From the NCBI GenBank assembly GCA_042090785.1, contig JBELIP010000011.1:6810-70809 (forward strand): a stretch of DNA of 64,000 nucleotides, read 5' to 3'. The notes under the pieces were generated by a model, which was not told the origin of the DNA, did no database searches, and worked only from the letters and a program-made list of their open reading frames with translations. Shown one piece after another: positions 32,072 through 40,357 of this stretch; the stretch's first letter is position 1, and every line of letters starts with the position of its first letter. Source of the stretch: UBA7434 sp042090785. GTDB taxonomy: Bacteria; Pseudomonadota; Gammaproteobacteria; Pseudomonadales; UBA7434. The translations under genes and the position numbers were made by a program.

Positions 32072-34421
32072 ATGAGTTCATCTGCAAAGCCACCCATTGG
32101 CGGTGGTGCCAAAAAAATTCTTTACACTTTGCAAACGGTTAAGCGGATTGGTCTGAGCCATTCAGCTAAGGCGCTTAGAGCCAAAAATGCTTGTAAGGCC
32201 TGCGGTTTGGGAATGGGCGGCCAGCAGGGCGGAATGACAAATGAGCAGGGTGACTTTCCTTCCGTCTGCAATAAAAGTGTCCAAGCACAATCTACTGATA
32301 TTCAACCTCCTATTCCTAATGAAATTTTCGACCACACTATTGATGAGTTTCGTCGTTTAAGTGCTTATGAAATAGAGCATTTAGGCCGTCTTGATAGCCC
32401 TTTGTTTAAAGCTAAAGGTGGCGATAAATTTCAACCGGTCGATTGGGATTGGGCATTAAATTATGCGGTGCAGGCTTTTTCTAACATTAGCGCTGAGCGG
32501 AGCTTTTTTTATTCTTCGGGCCGCTCGTCTAATGAGGCCGGTTTTGTATTGCAGTTATTGGCAAGAATGTATGGCACTAACAATGTTAATAATTGTTCGT
32601 TTTATTGCCATCAAGCTACGGGCGTGGGTTTATCCGAAACCATTGGCGTAGGTACGGCCACGGTTGAGTTAGATGATTTAGATGGCTGTGATTTAATTTT
32701 TGTTATTGGTGCTAATCCTGCCTCTAATCATCCACGTTTTATTCATAAGTTGCAGGCTTGTCGTGAGCGGGGCGGTAAGGTTGTTATTATTAATCCGGCG
32801 AAGGAACCTGGTTTAGTCAGGTTTGCGCTGCCTAAAAGCCCTAAATCGCTGATTATTGGTGGTAGTGAAATTGCTTCGCATTATTTGCAGCCGCATATTG
32901 GTAGCGACCTTGCGGTCTTTAAAGGTATTGCTAAGGCGGTAATACAACGTTATGGCATTAGCAAAAATTTTATTAATGACTACACCGAAAACTATACGGC
33001 GTTTGTTGAAGATATTAATGCGACGTCTTGGGACGCTATAGAAACCTTATCGGGTTTGAGTAAAAAAGATTTACAAAAAATAGCTAACGTTTATTGCCAT
33101 TCTGAGAATGCCGTTTTTGCTTGGGGAATGGGTATTACTCATCATAAGCATGGTGTGGCGAACGTTGAATACATTTCTAATCTTGCTTTGCTGCGCGGCA
33201 TGATTGGCAAGCGGTTTTCTGGCTTGTTACCGCTGCGCGGGCACAGCAACGTCCAAGGTATTGGTACTATAGGTGTTAAGCCGGTATTGGCCGATGATGT
33301 GTTGAATAAGATACAAGAAACGCTGCATGTTGAGTTGCCAAGTAAGGAAACTTCGCCCGGCATGGATACCTTGGCGTGTCTTGAAGCGGCTGATCGCGGT
33401 GAGATGGATGCTGCCTTAATTATGGGCGGTAATTTATTTGAAGCAACACCCGATTCAATATGGGCTGAGCAGATGATGGATAAAATTGCTTGTAAGGTAT
33501 ATTTAACAACGACGCTTAATAAAGGCCATTTATCGGGTCTGGATAATGGCGAAGCAATTATTTTTCCCGTGGCGGCACGTGACGAAGAGCCTGAACCTAC
33601 CACGCAGGAATCGATGTTTAATTATGTGCGTTATAGCGATGGCGGTATTAAGCGCTTGGCCAATGTCCGTTCAGAAATAGATATTCTTACCGATTTTGCC
33701 CAGCGTTTGTTTGCGATAAAAAAACAGCAGTCATTTAATGATGAAGCTANNNNNNNNNNNNNNNNNNNNNNNNNNNNNNNNNNNNNNNNNNNNNNNNNNN
33801 NNNNNNNNNNNNNNNNNNNNNNNNNNNNNNNNNNNNNNNNNNNNNNNNNCTGATGCTGATAGTGCTCATCCGCCATTTAATTTTTCTGCGTTTCGTTCTA
33901 ATAAAACCATTCGTGAAACGATTGCGAGTATTGTGCCGGGTATGGAAGAGCTAGACACTATTGATGTTGCAAAAAAAGAGTTTCATGTGCGTAACCGTCT
34001 TATGCATAAGCCGGATTTTAAGCGTGCAAATGGTAAGGCGAAATTTGTCGTACATGATTTGCCGATGTTTAAACGTAATAGTGAGTTTCCTGTGCGTTTA
34101 ATGAGTGTGCGAAGCGAAGGGCAATTTAACTCGATTATTTATGAGCAAAAAGACAGTTATCGCCAAGTTGACCAGCGCTGGTCGGTATTAATTAACCCTA
34201 AGCAAATTGCATTGTTAGGGATTTGCGCAGGCAGTAAAGTTGATATTAGGTCGGCAGTGGGCGAGATGAAGGCTGTGACGGTATATCCTTTTGATTTGCC
34301 CGACGGTGACGTTATGGCTTACTACCCTGAGGCAAATGTGTTGATTGGTCGCGAGCGTGATGCACGGAGTAAAACGCCCGCTTTTAAATCGGTGGATGTT
34401 AAGCTAACGGCATGTGTGTAA
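32072..34421 (+). CDS. FdhF/YdeP-family molybdopterin oxidoreductase, interrupted by an assembly gap
   Basis: A formate-dehydrogenase-alpha-like oxidoreductase of the FdhF/YdeP type. The left part (about 559 residues) has KACGLGMGGQQGGMTNEQGDFPSVC, FYSSGRSSNEAGFVLQLLARMYGTNN and RGHSNVQGIGTIG, characteristic of the molybdopterin-binding domain. After 100 N the right part (about 190 residues) resumes in another nominal frame and ends in a normal molydopterin dinucleotide-binding domain. The frame change reflects unknown gap length, not a real frameshift. E. coli YdeP is 759 residues, so only a few tens of residues seem missing. Substrate is unknown. Confidence 0.88.
33750..33849. other. Assembly gap of 100 N
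   Basis: Exactly 100 consecutive N, the conventional placeholder for a scaffold gap of unknown length. It falls inside the molybdopterin oxidoreductase gene. Confidence 0.99.
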
Positions 34422-34422
34422 A

Positions 34423-34448
34423 TTTATCTATGATGTTTATCTATGAAT
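34423..34448 (+). repeat. 13-bp duplication over the phosphoribosyltransferase start codon
   Basis: TTTATCTATGATG (34423-34435) is followed by TTTATCTATGAAT (34436-34448). Each copy contains an ATG, 13 bases apart and therefore in different frames; only the second (34443) opens the gene. Confidence 0.75.
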
Positions 34449-35012
34449 AAGCGCTATATTTCTGCCAGCGAATTACTCGAAGATGCTTTTTCTTTAGGTG
34501 TAAAAATTCTTGAAAGTGATTTTCGTCCCAGCTTTATTGTGGGCGTTTGGCGTGGTGGTGCACCTATTGGTATTGCTGTGCAGGAGTTGTTAGAAGTTTG
34601 CGGTGTAGCAACAGAACATATTGCAATTAGAACGTCTTCTTATGAAACAATAAGTGAGCGTAATAAATTGGTGAAAATCCACGGGCTTGGTTATCTCATT
34701 GATACGATTAAGGCCGATGATAATTTGCTGATTGTCGATGATGTTCACGATAGTGGCTTAAGTGTTGCGGAATTAATTAAGCAAATACAAAAACGTTGCG
34801 CTGATAACATGCCGCAAGTAATAAAGGTGGCAACTGTTTACTTTAAACCGGAGCAGTCAAAGGTTAACTTTATTCCGGATTATTATTTGCATACTACGAA
34901 TGATTGGCTGGTATTTCCGCACGAACTGCAAGGTTTAACCCCTGAGGAGTTAGCGGATAATAAGCCTGAGGTGGCTGCTATTGTTCAGCGGCTTGCGAAG
35001 TTAAAAAAATAA
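34443..35012 (+). CDS. Phosphoribosyltransferase family protein
   Basis: A 189-residue type I phosphoribosyltransferase. The PRPP-binding motif is LLIVDDVHDSGLSV (about 97-110). An N-terminal GVWRGGAPIGIAVQELLE binds pyrophosphate, and SSYETISERNKLVKIHG forms the flexible loop. It resembles hypoxanthine/xanthine-guanine-type enzymes used in purine salvage; the C-terminal base-recognition part (DYYLHTTNDWLVFPHE) fits that group. The exact base is not determinable by eye. The start codon lies in a 13-bp tandem duplication. Confidence 0.88.
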   Translation: MNKRYISASELLEDAFSLGVKILESDFRPSFIVGVWRGGAPIGIAVQELLEVCGVATEHIAIRTSSYETISERNKLVKIHGLGYLIDTIKADDNLLIVDDVHDSGLSVAELIKQIQKRCADNMPQVIKVATVYFKPEQSKVNFIPDYYLHTTNDWLVFPHELQGLTPEELADNKPEVAAIVQRLAKLKK

Positions 35013-35030
35013 TGTGTAACGGGTAACTTA

Positions 35031-35822
35031 TTAGTTATGCAGCAGTTTGCAGTATGCATTAATTGTTTTTGTCATTCCCATTTCTAAAGAATCTAACGTA
35101 AGTGCATGACCTATTGATACCTCTAACAAACCAGGTAAGTTGCCGTATTGCTGTAAATTATCTAAATTCAAATCGTGCCCAGCATTAACGCCTAGCCCAA
35201 TGCTGTTGGCATGCTCTGCGGCTTGGCAGTGCAGCGTAAACAGTTTGTCGCTATCGGCGCTATTGTTTTCATAAGCATCGGCATAGGGGCCGGTATAAAG
35301 CTCAATTCTATCGGCGCCAATGGCTTTGGCTCGATTGATTTGTTCAATATCTGGGTCCATAAATAAACTCACTCTGCAATTAAACGAGTGAATTTTTTGA
35401 ATAATGGATTCTAATTCTGCGGTATCGCCTGATAAATCAAAACCATGGTCAGAGGTGAGTTGTGCATCACTGTCTGGTACCAGTGTTGCTTGCTCGGGTT
35501 TGGCCTTGGCTAAAATATTTAAAAATCCCGGATAGTCAGAAAAATCATGACGTGTGCTAGGGCAGGCGCCTGCAAACGGATTACCTTCAATATTAAATTC
35601 AACACCTTGGGCCGAAGCTAATTTTTTTAGCTGGTAGCAATCTTCTGGTCGAATATGACGTTGGTCAGGCCTTGGGTGAACCGTTAGACCATCGGCACCT
35701 GCAGCTAATATTTTTGTTGCGTAGTCAACAATATTGGGGTTGTTGCCCGGCCTTGAATTACGAATTAACGCAATTTTGTTAAGGTTAACGCTAAGCGCTA
35801 TAGAGGCGGTTTTTTTATTCAT
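35031..35822 (-). CDS. pdxJ: Pyridoxine 5'-phosphate synthase PdxJ
   Basis: Final ring-closing enzyme of DXP-dependent vitamin B6 synthesis, joining 1-deoxyxylulose 5-phosphate and aminoacetone phosphate. The 263 residues show NLNKIALIRNSRPGNNPNIVDYA and GADGLTVHPRPDQRHI. They continue with the EFNIEGNP, ATLVPDS, VSLFMDPD, IELYTGPYA and LGVNAGHDLN segments of the TIM barrel. Length is slightly above the usual 240-250. In many relatives pdxJ sits beside recO; here it is alone, converging on the phosphoribosyltransferase gene. Confidence 0.95.
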   Translation of the reverse strand: MNKKTASIALSVNLNKIALIRNSRPGNNPNIVDYATKILAAGADGLTVHPRPDQRHIRPEDCYQLKKLASAQGVEFNIEGNPFAGACPSTRHDFSDYPGFLNILAKAKPEQATLVPDSDAQLTSDHGFDLSGDTAELESIIQKIHSFNCRVSLFMDPDIEQINRAKAIGADRIELYTGPYADAYENNSADSDKLFTLHCQAAEHANSIGLGVNAGHDLNLDNLQQYGNLPGLLEVSIGHALTLDSLEMGMTKTINAYCKLLHN

Positions 35823-35858
35823 ATTTGTTGCTTCAAAAAAAAGAGTAAGTTTGTCGGC

Positions 35859-36545
35859 CTATTTATTGGCTAGAAAAACGCGTTCAATAATAACGGCTTC
35901 TAAGGGCACGTTTTGGTGTCCAGCCATTCTACCAGTAGGTACAGCTTTAATGGCTTCAATCACCGATAGCCCTTCTGTAACTTGGCCAAATACGGCATAA
36001 CCCCAGCCTCGTGAATTTTTAGCGCTATGGTTAAGTGAGCTGTTATCAGCAACATTAATAAAAAATTGACTGGTGGCTGAATGCGGTACGTTAGTGCGCG
36101 CCATAGCAATGGTGCCTATGTCGTTGGTTAAACCGTTATCCGCTTCGTTGATGATGGGTTGACGCGTTGATTTTTTTGTCATCTCGGCAGTGAAGCCGCC
36201 GCCTTGAATCATAAAGTTGCCAATAACTCGGTGAAAGATAGTGCCGTTATAAAACCCACTCTCTACATATTGTAAAAAGTTGGCTACGGTCAGTGGCGCT
36301 TTTTCTGCATTTAATTCAATGGTGAAGTTGCCGGCAGTTGTTTCGAAGATAACGCTCGTTGATTCAGTTGCGGCGGTTGCCAGAGTGGTATCGCTGTTTT
36401 GTGAAGCTTCGATAGCGGTGCTGTTTTCTGTGAGTGTGTTTTCAAGGGCGGTATTTTCGGCAGAGCATGCTGACATAAATAGCATGGCTAATATTGCTAA
36501 GGTTGATTTAGCGGAATGCTTAATGTTTGTAAACTGTGGTGACAT
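35859..36545 (-). CDS. Cyclophilin-type peptidyl-prolyl isomerase, probable lipoprotein
   Basis: A 228-residue protein. An N-terminal hydrophobic segment ends in a lipobox-like FMSAC, followed by a 45-residue Thr/Ser/Glu-rich linker. The C-terminal cyclophilin domain (about 66-228) has ITIELNAEKAPLTVANFLQYV-like start, FHRVIGNFMIQGGGF with the catalytic Arg, ATSQFFINVADN and YAVFGQV. It would assist proline isomerisation in the periplasm or at the outer membrane. The lipobox is imperfect (Met at -3), so lipidation is likely but not certain. Confidence 0.9.
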   Translation of the reverse strand: MSPQFTNIKHSAKSTLAILAMLFMSACSAENTALENTLTENSTAIEASQNSDTTLATAATESTSVIFETTAGNFTIELNAEKAPLTVANFLQYVESGFYNGTIFHRVIGNFMIQGGGFTAEMTKKSTRQPIINEADNGLTNDIGTIAMARTNVPHSATSQFFINVADNSSLNHSAKNSRGWGYAVFGQVTEGLSVIEAIKAVPTGRMAGHQNVPLEAVIIERVFLANK

Positions 36546-36584
36546 GGGTGTATCTCCAAAAAAGTATTGATAATGTATCTTTTG

Positions 36585-37316
36585 TTAGCTCCATTCTCTA
36601 GAGCGGGATTTGGGTTTAAGTTTGGGCAATAAAATGGCTAAGAATACGCCTATTAATACGGCGAGTGAGCCACGAAGAAACCACTCTTTATCACTTTTGT
36701 CTGACAGCCTTGAGTTGTTGGCTTGCAGTTCAGCAATTTCAATTTTTAGCATTTCATTTTTTTTCAATAAATCGCGGTTATTGGTATCAAGGTTAATGGC
36801 ATTGGCTGATATTTTTTTAATGCTTGCTAGTTCGGCAGTTAAATTTTGGTTTTGACGCGAGAGCAATTTTACTTGTGTTTGTATGTCGCTATGACTTTGC
36901 TTGATTTCTTTGTTGTTTTTTTTAAGGCTGGTTAGTTCGCGTTGTAATTGCTGCTGCTTATTTTGTGCATCAGCTAAACGAAGTCGGGCGATAGGGGTGG
37001 TTGATAAAAATTGATTTTGAATCCAGCCTTCGGTGCCTTTGGCTGTAGTAACACGACTAAAGCCAGCGTCGTTGTCGGTTTCTAATAATGTTAGGCGTGT
37101 ACCGGTTTTAAGGCCCCTATGAATAATGCGATGCTTAGTACTGTTGCCGCTATGTAATGGCACATAAAAAACATCGGAAATGTAACGCGTTTCGTCTGCA
37201 GCGTTGACTATGCTGGTTTGAGAAAACAGTAGTGTGCAAAGAAGAGCGCTGAATAATCTGCGGCTGTGGCAAAAACGGTTTTTGAGTAACTGACTTGTGT
37301 TCATTGCTATGTTCAT
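36585..37316 (-). CDS. TIGR04211-type SH3 domain/coiled-coil membrane protein
   Basis: A 243-residue protein. A signal peptide runs to about residue 38, and a bacterial SH3 domain (RYISDVFYVPLHSGNSTKHRIIHRGLKTGTRLTLL to GWIQNQFL) covers about 43-105. A long coiled coil rich in Gln, Lys and Asn spans about 115-210. A C-terminal membrane helix (LAVLIGVFLAILLP) and a basic tail end the protein. This matches the TIGR04211/YgiM layout, thought to act at the cell wall; the exact function is unknown. Its ATG overlaps the yciI stop as ATGA, implying translational coupling. Confidence 0.88.
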   Translation of the reverse strand: MNIAMNTSQLLKNRFCHSRRLFSALLCTLLFSQTSIVNAADETRYISDVFYVPLHSGNSTKHRIIHRGLKTGTRLTLLETDNDAGFSRVTTAKGTEGWIQNQFLSTTPIARLRLADAQNKQQQLQRELTSLKKNNKEIKQSHSDIQTQVKLLSRQNQNLTAELASIKKISANAINLDTNNRDLLKKNEMLKIEIAELQANNSRLSDKSDKEWFLRGSLAVLIGVFLAILLPKLKPKSRSREWS

Positions 37317-37612
37317 GGAAGTACCTTTTTGTAAGGTTTAACAACGACTTTTTGGTAGACGCCGGCGGCGATATAGGGGTCTTCATCGGCCCATTGCTGT
37401 GCATCATTTAGGCTGTCAAACGCAGCAATAACTAAGCTGCCAGTAAAGCCGGCTTCACCGGGGTCTTCAGCGTCGACAGCGGGGTGAGGACCGGCAACGA
37501 ACAAGCGGCCTTGCTCTTGGAGTGCTTGAAGGCGTTTTATATGTGCGCCGCGCGCTTGTTGACGTAGCGGTAAACTGTTTGGAACATCTTCGCTAATTAT
37601 GGCATATAGCAT
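37313..37612 (-). CDS. yciI: YciI-family protein
   Basis: A 99-residue dimeric alpha-beta barrel protein. It carries MLYAIISEDVPNSLPLRQQARGAHIKRLQAL, with the conserved His of the putative active site, GRLFVAGP, SLVIAAFDSLNDAQQWADEDPY and a YQKVVVKPYKKV end. These are standard for YciI. The biochemical role is unknown, although YCII domains may have catalytic activity. It lies downstream of yciB, as in E. coli-like neighbourhoods. Confidence 0.92.
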   Translation of the reverse strand: MLYAIISEDVPNSLPLRQQARGAHIKRLQALQEQGRLFVAGPHPAVDAEDPGEAGFTGSLVIAAFDSLNDAQQWADEDPYIAAGVYQKVVVKPYKKVLP

Positions 37613-37643
37613 TGTATTGAGATTTCCTTAATTAAAGTGTCCT

Positions 37644-37677
37644 TATGATGTATGGGTCACTATGATTTATGGTTCAC
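37644..37677. repeat. 17-bp duplication between yciI and yciB
   Basis: TATGATGTATGGGTCAC (37644-37660) is followed directly by TATGATTTATGGTTCAC (37661-37677), with two differences. It is non-coding. Confidence 0.75.
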
Positions 37678-37680
37678 TGA

Positions 37681-38268
37681 TTAGCTAGATTCGTCGGATT
37701 GCTCTTTCATATGCGGCATCACAACAACCATAGTGAGTATCATCAGTAATACGGTAAACCCTATTGAACTATAGAGTTTATAGTCAACCCAAGCGTCTTC
37801 TGAGAAATTATAGGCAACGTAGAGGTTAAGACTGCCAACAATTAAAAAGTTTGCAATCCAGAGTTGATTTAAGCGTGTCCAAGCTATTGATGGTAATTCA
37901 ATTTGTTGGCCAAGCATTTTTTCGAGTAGGCTTTTTTTGCCAAAAAACATGCCACCGAGAAATACTAGGGCTAAGCCCCAGTTAAAAATAGTGGGCTTCC
38001 ATTGAATAAATGCGGCATCGCGGAAATATAATGTTGCCGAGCCAGCAACCACGACAATGCCAAAAAGCCAGAGTAATTGCTTTTCTACTTTTCCAGTCAT
38101 GAGGTAGGTGAGTGCGAGCTGGATAGCGGTGGCAGCCATTAATACGGCTGTGGCTGAAAAAATGCCATCAAATTGATAGCTATAATTTAACACTTGAATG
38201 GTTTCGCCATTCATTTTAAAGGCGATAAAAAACAAGATTAAGGGGATGAGATCTAAAATTTGTTTCAT
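37681..38268 (-). CDS. yciB: Septation-type inner-membrane protein YciB
   Basis: A 195-residue inner-membrane protein with five to six hydrophobic helices. It starts MKQILDLIPLILFFIAFK and has the family segments IFSATAVLMAATAIQLALTYLMTGKVEKQLLW and KPTIFNWGLALVFLG. It also has WTRLNQLWIANFLIVGSLNLYVAYNFSEDAWVDYKLYS. YciB/IspZ proteins interact with envelope elongation and division machinery, and loss gives septation or envelope defects. It is divergent from the PHP-domain gene. Confidence 0.95.
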   Translation of the reverse strand: MKQILDLIPLILFFIAFKMNGETIQVLNYSYQFDGIFSATAVLMAATAIQLALTYLMTGKVEKQLLWLFGIVVVAGSATLYFRDAAFIQWKPTIFNWGLALVFLGGMFFGKKSLLEKMLGQQIELPSIAWTRLNQLWIANFLIVGSLNLYVAYNFSEDAWVDYKLYSSIGFTVLLMILTMVVVMPHMKEQSDESS

Positions 38269-38614
38269 AGGTTTCCCGTTGTTTTTATGCTACCTTCGTA
38301 ACACTTAGGTTATGGTTTGTTGTGTTGTTGGCCGTGCTTTTCTGTTTTGTCTTGGACTTGTTCTCTGAACTATTCTATTAGTTCTTCTTAGAGCCTTTCT
38401 AAATTCACGAAGCTGAGGCGCTAATTTATGACGCTGAAGCGTTTGGATCCACAAAACTGACGCGCGATTTTACCTAAAATTAAACGTTTTGTTTGGGTAA
38501 ATATTGGAAAGCGGTCACATTTTAATTGCGCTGCCGATTTTCAACTTTATTGTAAGGTATACCTTGTACAACCCAGACTAGTTCACTCAGTTGAGTGCAA
38601 GAGCAGATATACGA
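38269..38614. other. Divergent intergenic region with a 12-bp palindrome
   Basis: No gene is seen between yciB and the PHP gene. A perfect palindrome, AAGGTATACCTT (38554-38565), lies 50 bases before the PHP start and could be an operator. CACTCA/TGAGTG (38584-38597) forms a second short inverted repeat. No convincing promoter was found. Confidence 0.45.
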
Positions 38615-39520
38615 ATGATATTCGATTTACATACACATAGCACCGCTTCTGATGGTGCACTATCACCCGAAGCGCTGCTCGCTAGGGCGGATGCCAATGG
38701 CGTGTCGTATATGGCGCTAACGGACCACGATACAGTGGCTGGGGTTAAAGCCTTGCAAGCGGCGATGGCGAATCCGGTATTTGCCGCCGAGCTTAGCTCG
38801 CCTATTGAATTAGTGCCTGGCGTGGAAATTAGCGCTGCTATTGACGGCCGCACCTACCATATTTTGGGGCTGTGGCTCGATGCGGATAATGCGCCACTGA
38901 ATACTTTTTTGGACAGGCAGCGGGGTGTGCGCGAGGCGCGTGCCGAGGCTATTGCTGAAAAATTGGCTCGGCAGGGTATTGAGGGCGCTTTAGATGGCGC
39001 TAAAGCCTTGGCCGGAGGTGCGGTACTTAGTCGTCCTCATTTTGCCCGCTATTTGTTGGAGCAGGGCTATTGCACAAAAGAGCAGCAAGCCTTTAAACGT
39101 TGGCTGGGTGCCGTAAAACCCTGTGATGTGCCATGCAAGTGGCCATCGGCTGAAGAGGCGATTGCGGCGATTCATGGCGCTGGCGGCCTTGCTGTGTTGG
39201 CGCATCCTGATAAATACGGTTTAACACGCACTAAAATGCGCACCTTGCTCGAAGCCTTTAAAGCCGCTGGTGGCGATGGTTTGGAGTTAATTAGTGGCCG
39301 TCAGGACGAGGCGATTACGAGCTATTTGTTACGCTTATCGCATAAGTATGACTTGGCTTGTTCAACGGGCAGCGATTTTCATAGCCCTGAGCAAACATGG
39401 GCCGATTTGGGCTGTAACGCCTCTTTACCCTCATCTGCTGTGTCTATTTGGTCGCTAGCGTCAGAGCCGTCTTTGTCAGGTTCATTGCTTGAAGAGGCTT
39501 CAACACCTAGTCAGCCATGA
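38615..39520 (+). CDS. rnm: PHP-domain nucleic-acid phosphoesterase (RNase AM/YciV type)
   Basis: A 301-residue protein of the polymerase-and-histidinol-phosphatase superfamily. It carries metal-binding motifs DLHTHSTASDG, LTDHDTVAG, EISA, SRPHFARYL, LAHPDKY and a final GSDFHSP. E. coli YciV/TrpH removes 5' nucleotides from short RNAs and hydrolyses 3',5'-bisphosphonucleosides. Homology begins at MIFDLHTHS, so I use ATG 38615 and not TTG 38591. The 3' end overlaps yciO by four bases. Confidence 0.92.
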   Translation: MIFDLHTHSTASDGALSPEALLARADANGVSYMALTDHDTVAGVKALQAAMANPVFAAELSSPIELVPGVEISAAIDGRTYHILGLWLDADNAPLNTFLDRQRGVREARAEAIAEKLARQGIEGALDGAKALAGGAVLSRPHFARYLLEQGYCTKEQQAFKRWLGAVKPCDVPCKWPSAEEAIAAIHGAGGLAVLAHPDKYGLTRTKMRTLLEAFKAAGGDGLELISGRQDEAITSYLLRLSHKYDLACSTGSDFHSPEQTWADLGCNASLPSSAVSIWSLASEPSLSGSLLEEASTPSQP

Positions 39521-40140
39521 GTCAATTTTTTCAAATTCACCCAGAAAACCCCCAAATGCGACTGATTCGTCAGGCGGCCACTATTGTGCAACAGGGTGGA
39601 GTGATTGTTTATCCGACCGATTCGGGTTATGCATTGGGTTGTCATTTAGGTGATAAGCAGGCTTTAGAGCGTATTCGTCGCATTCGTATGTTGGATGAAA
39701 AGCATAATTTCACTTTAGTGTGTCGCGATTTATCCGAGCTGGCGGTATATGCCAAGGTCGATAATATTGTTTATCGTGCTTTGCGAAGCCACACGCCAGG
39801 CCCTTACACTTTTGTGTTGCTGGCCACCAATGAAGTCCCACGCCGACTCAAACATCCCAAGCGTAAAACGATTGGGCTTAGAGTGCCTGACAATGCCATA
39901 GCTCAGAGCCTTTTGGATACCTTAGGCGAGCCAATGATGAGTGTAACGCTAATTTTGCCGGGTGATGACCTGCCACTGCTGGACCCCTATGAAATTCGCA
40001 GTGTGTTGCAGCAGCAGGTAGATTTGGTGATTGATGGTGGATATTGCGGTATGGAGGCGACCAGCGTCATTGATTTGAGTGATGAAACCCCTGTTATTCT
40101 GCGCCAAGGTGCCGGTTCTACTGCCGAATTTGAGGTTTAA
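39517..40140 (+). CDS. yciO: YciO/Sua5/YrdC-family protein
   Basis: A 207-residue YrdC-domain protein with GGVIVYPTDSGYALGCHLGDKQALERIRRIR, KHNFTLVCRDLSEL, PGPYTFVLLAT and KTIGLRVPDN. YrdC proteins make threonylcarbamoyl-AMP for tRNA t6A, but the YciO branch is a paralogue with a less certain role. The ATG overlaps the upstream stop, so translation is coupled. The scp genes follow. Confidence 0.92.
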   Translation: MSQFFQIHPENPQMRLIRQAATIVQQGGVIVYPTDSGYALGCHLGDKQALERIRRIRMLDEKHNFTLVCRDLSELAVYAKVDNIVYRALRSHTPGPYTFVLLATNEVPRRLKHPKRKTIGLRVPDNAIAQSLLDTLGEPMMSVTLILPGDDLPLLDPYEIRSVLQQQVDLVIDGGYCGMEATSVIDLSDETPVILRQGAGSTAEFEV

Positions 40141-40241
40141 CGGTTCAAATCCTATTTATCTTCTTTGTTCTATTACCTGTTCGGTGATAAAGGCCGTTTT
40201 CTAGGGTGTATTACATCTGTTATTAATAGGCCATTTGTCGC

Positions 40242-40247
40242 TATAAT
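40242..40247 (+). promoter_or_regulatory. Putative -10 element upstream of scpA
   Basis: A consensus TATAAT at 40242-40247 lies about 110 bases upstream of the chosen scpA start. No good -35 is present. It would place the start of transcription upstream of the 9-bp repeat. Confidence 0.35.
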
Positions 40248-40306
40248 GTGCCAAAAATTCGTCGTTGACTGGTTATTTGATATCACTCATGAGGCGGGTT
40301 AACTAT

Positions 40307-40342
40307 AAGCCAAACAAGCCAAACAAGCCAAACAAGCCAAAC
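40307..40342 (+). repeat. 9-bp tandem repeat, four perfect copies, upstream of scpA
   Basis: AAGCCAAAC is repeated four times without mismatch, ending 15 bases before the ATG at 40358. If translation began further upstream it would encode a Lys-Pro-Asn repeat, which is not conserved in ScpA, so it probably lies in the leader. Confidence 0.9.
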
Positions 40343-40357
40343 GGGAAGCGAACGTTA

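Noticed and set aside
33142..33603. 153-codon minus-strand ORF inside the molybdopterin oxidoreductase gene
   Set aside because: Antisense shadow of a conserved coding region; composition and motifs support only the plus-strand gene.
32072..34421. Frameshifted pseudogene interpretation of the molybdopterin oxidoreductase
   Set aside because: The frame change coincides exactly with 100 N of unknown true length; both sides are intact and homologous to one protein.
40132..40160. tRNA-like GGTTCAAATCC motif at the end of yciO
   Set aside because: No acceptor, D or anticodon stems can be formed around it; it overlaps coding sequence.
40265..40357. N-terminal KPN-repeat extension of ScpA
   Set aside because: Starts TTG or ATG upstream lack good ribosome binding sites and the repeat is not a ScpA feature; more likely leader DNA.
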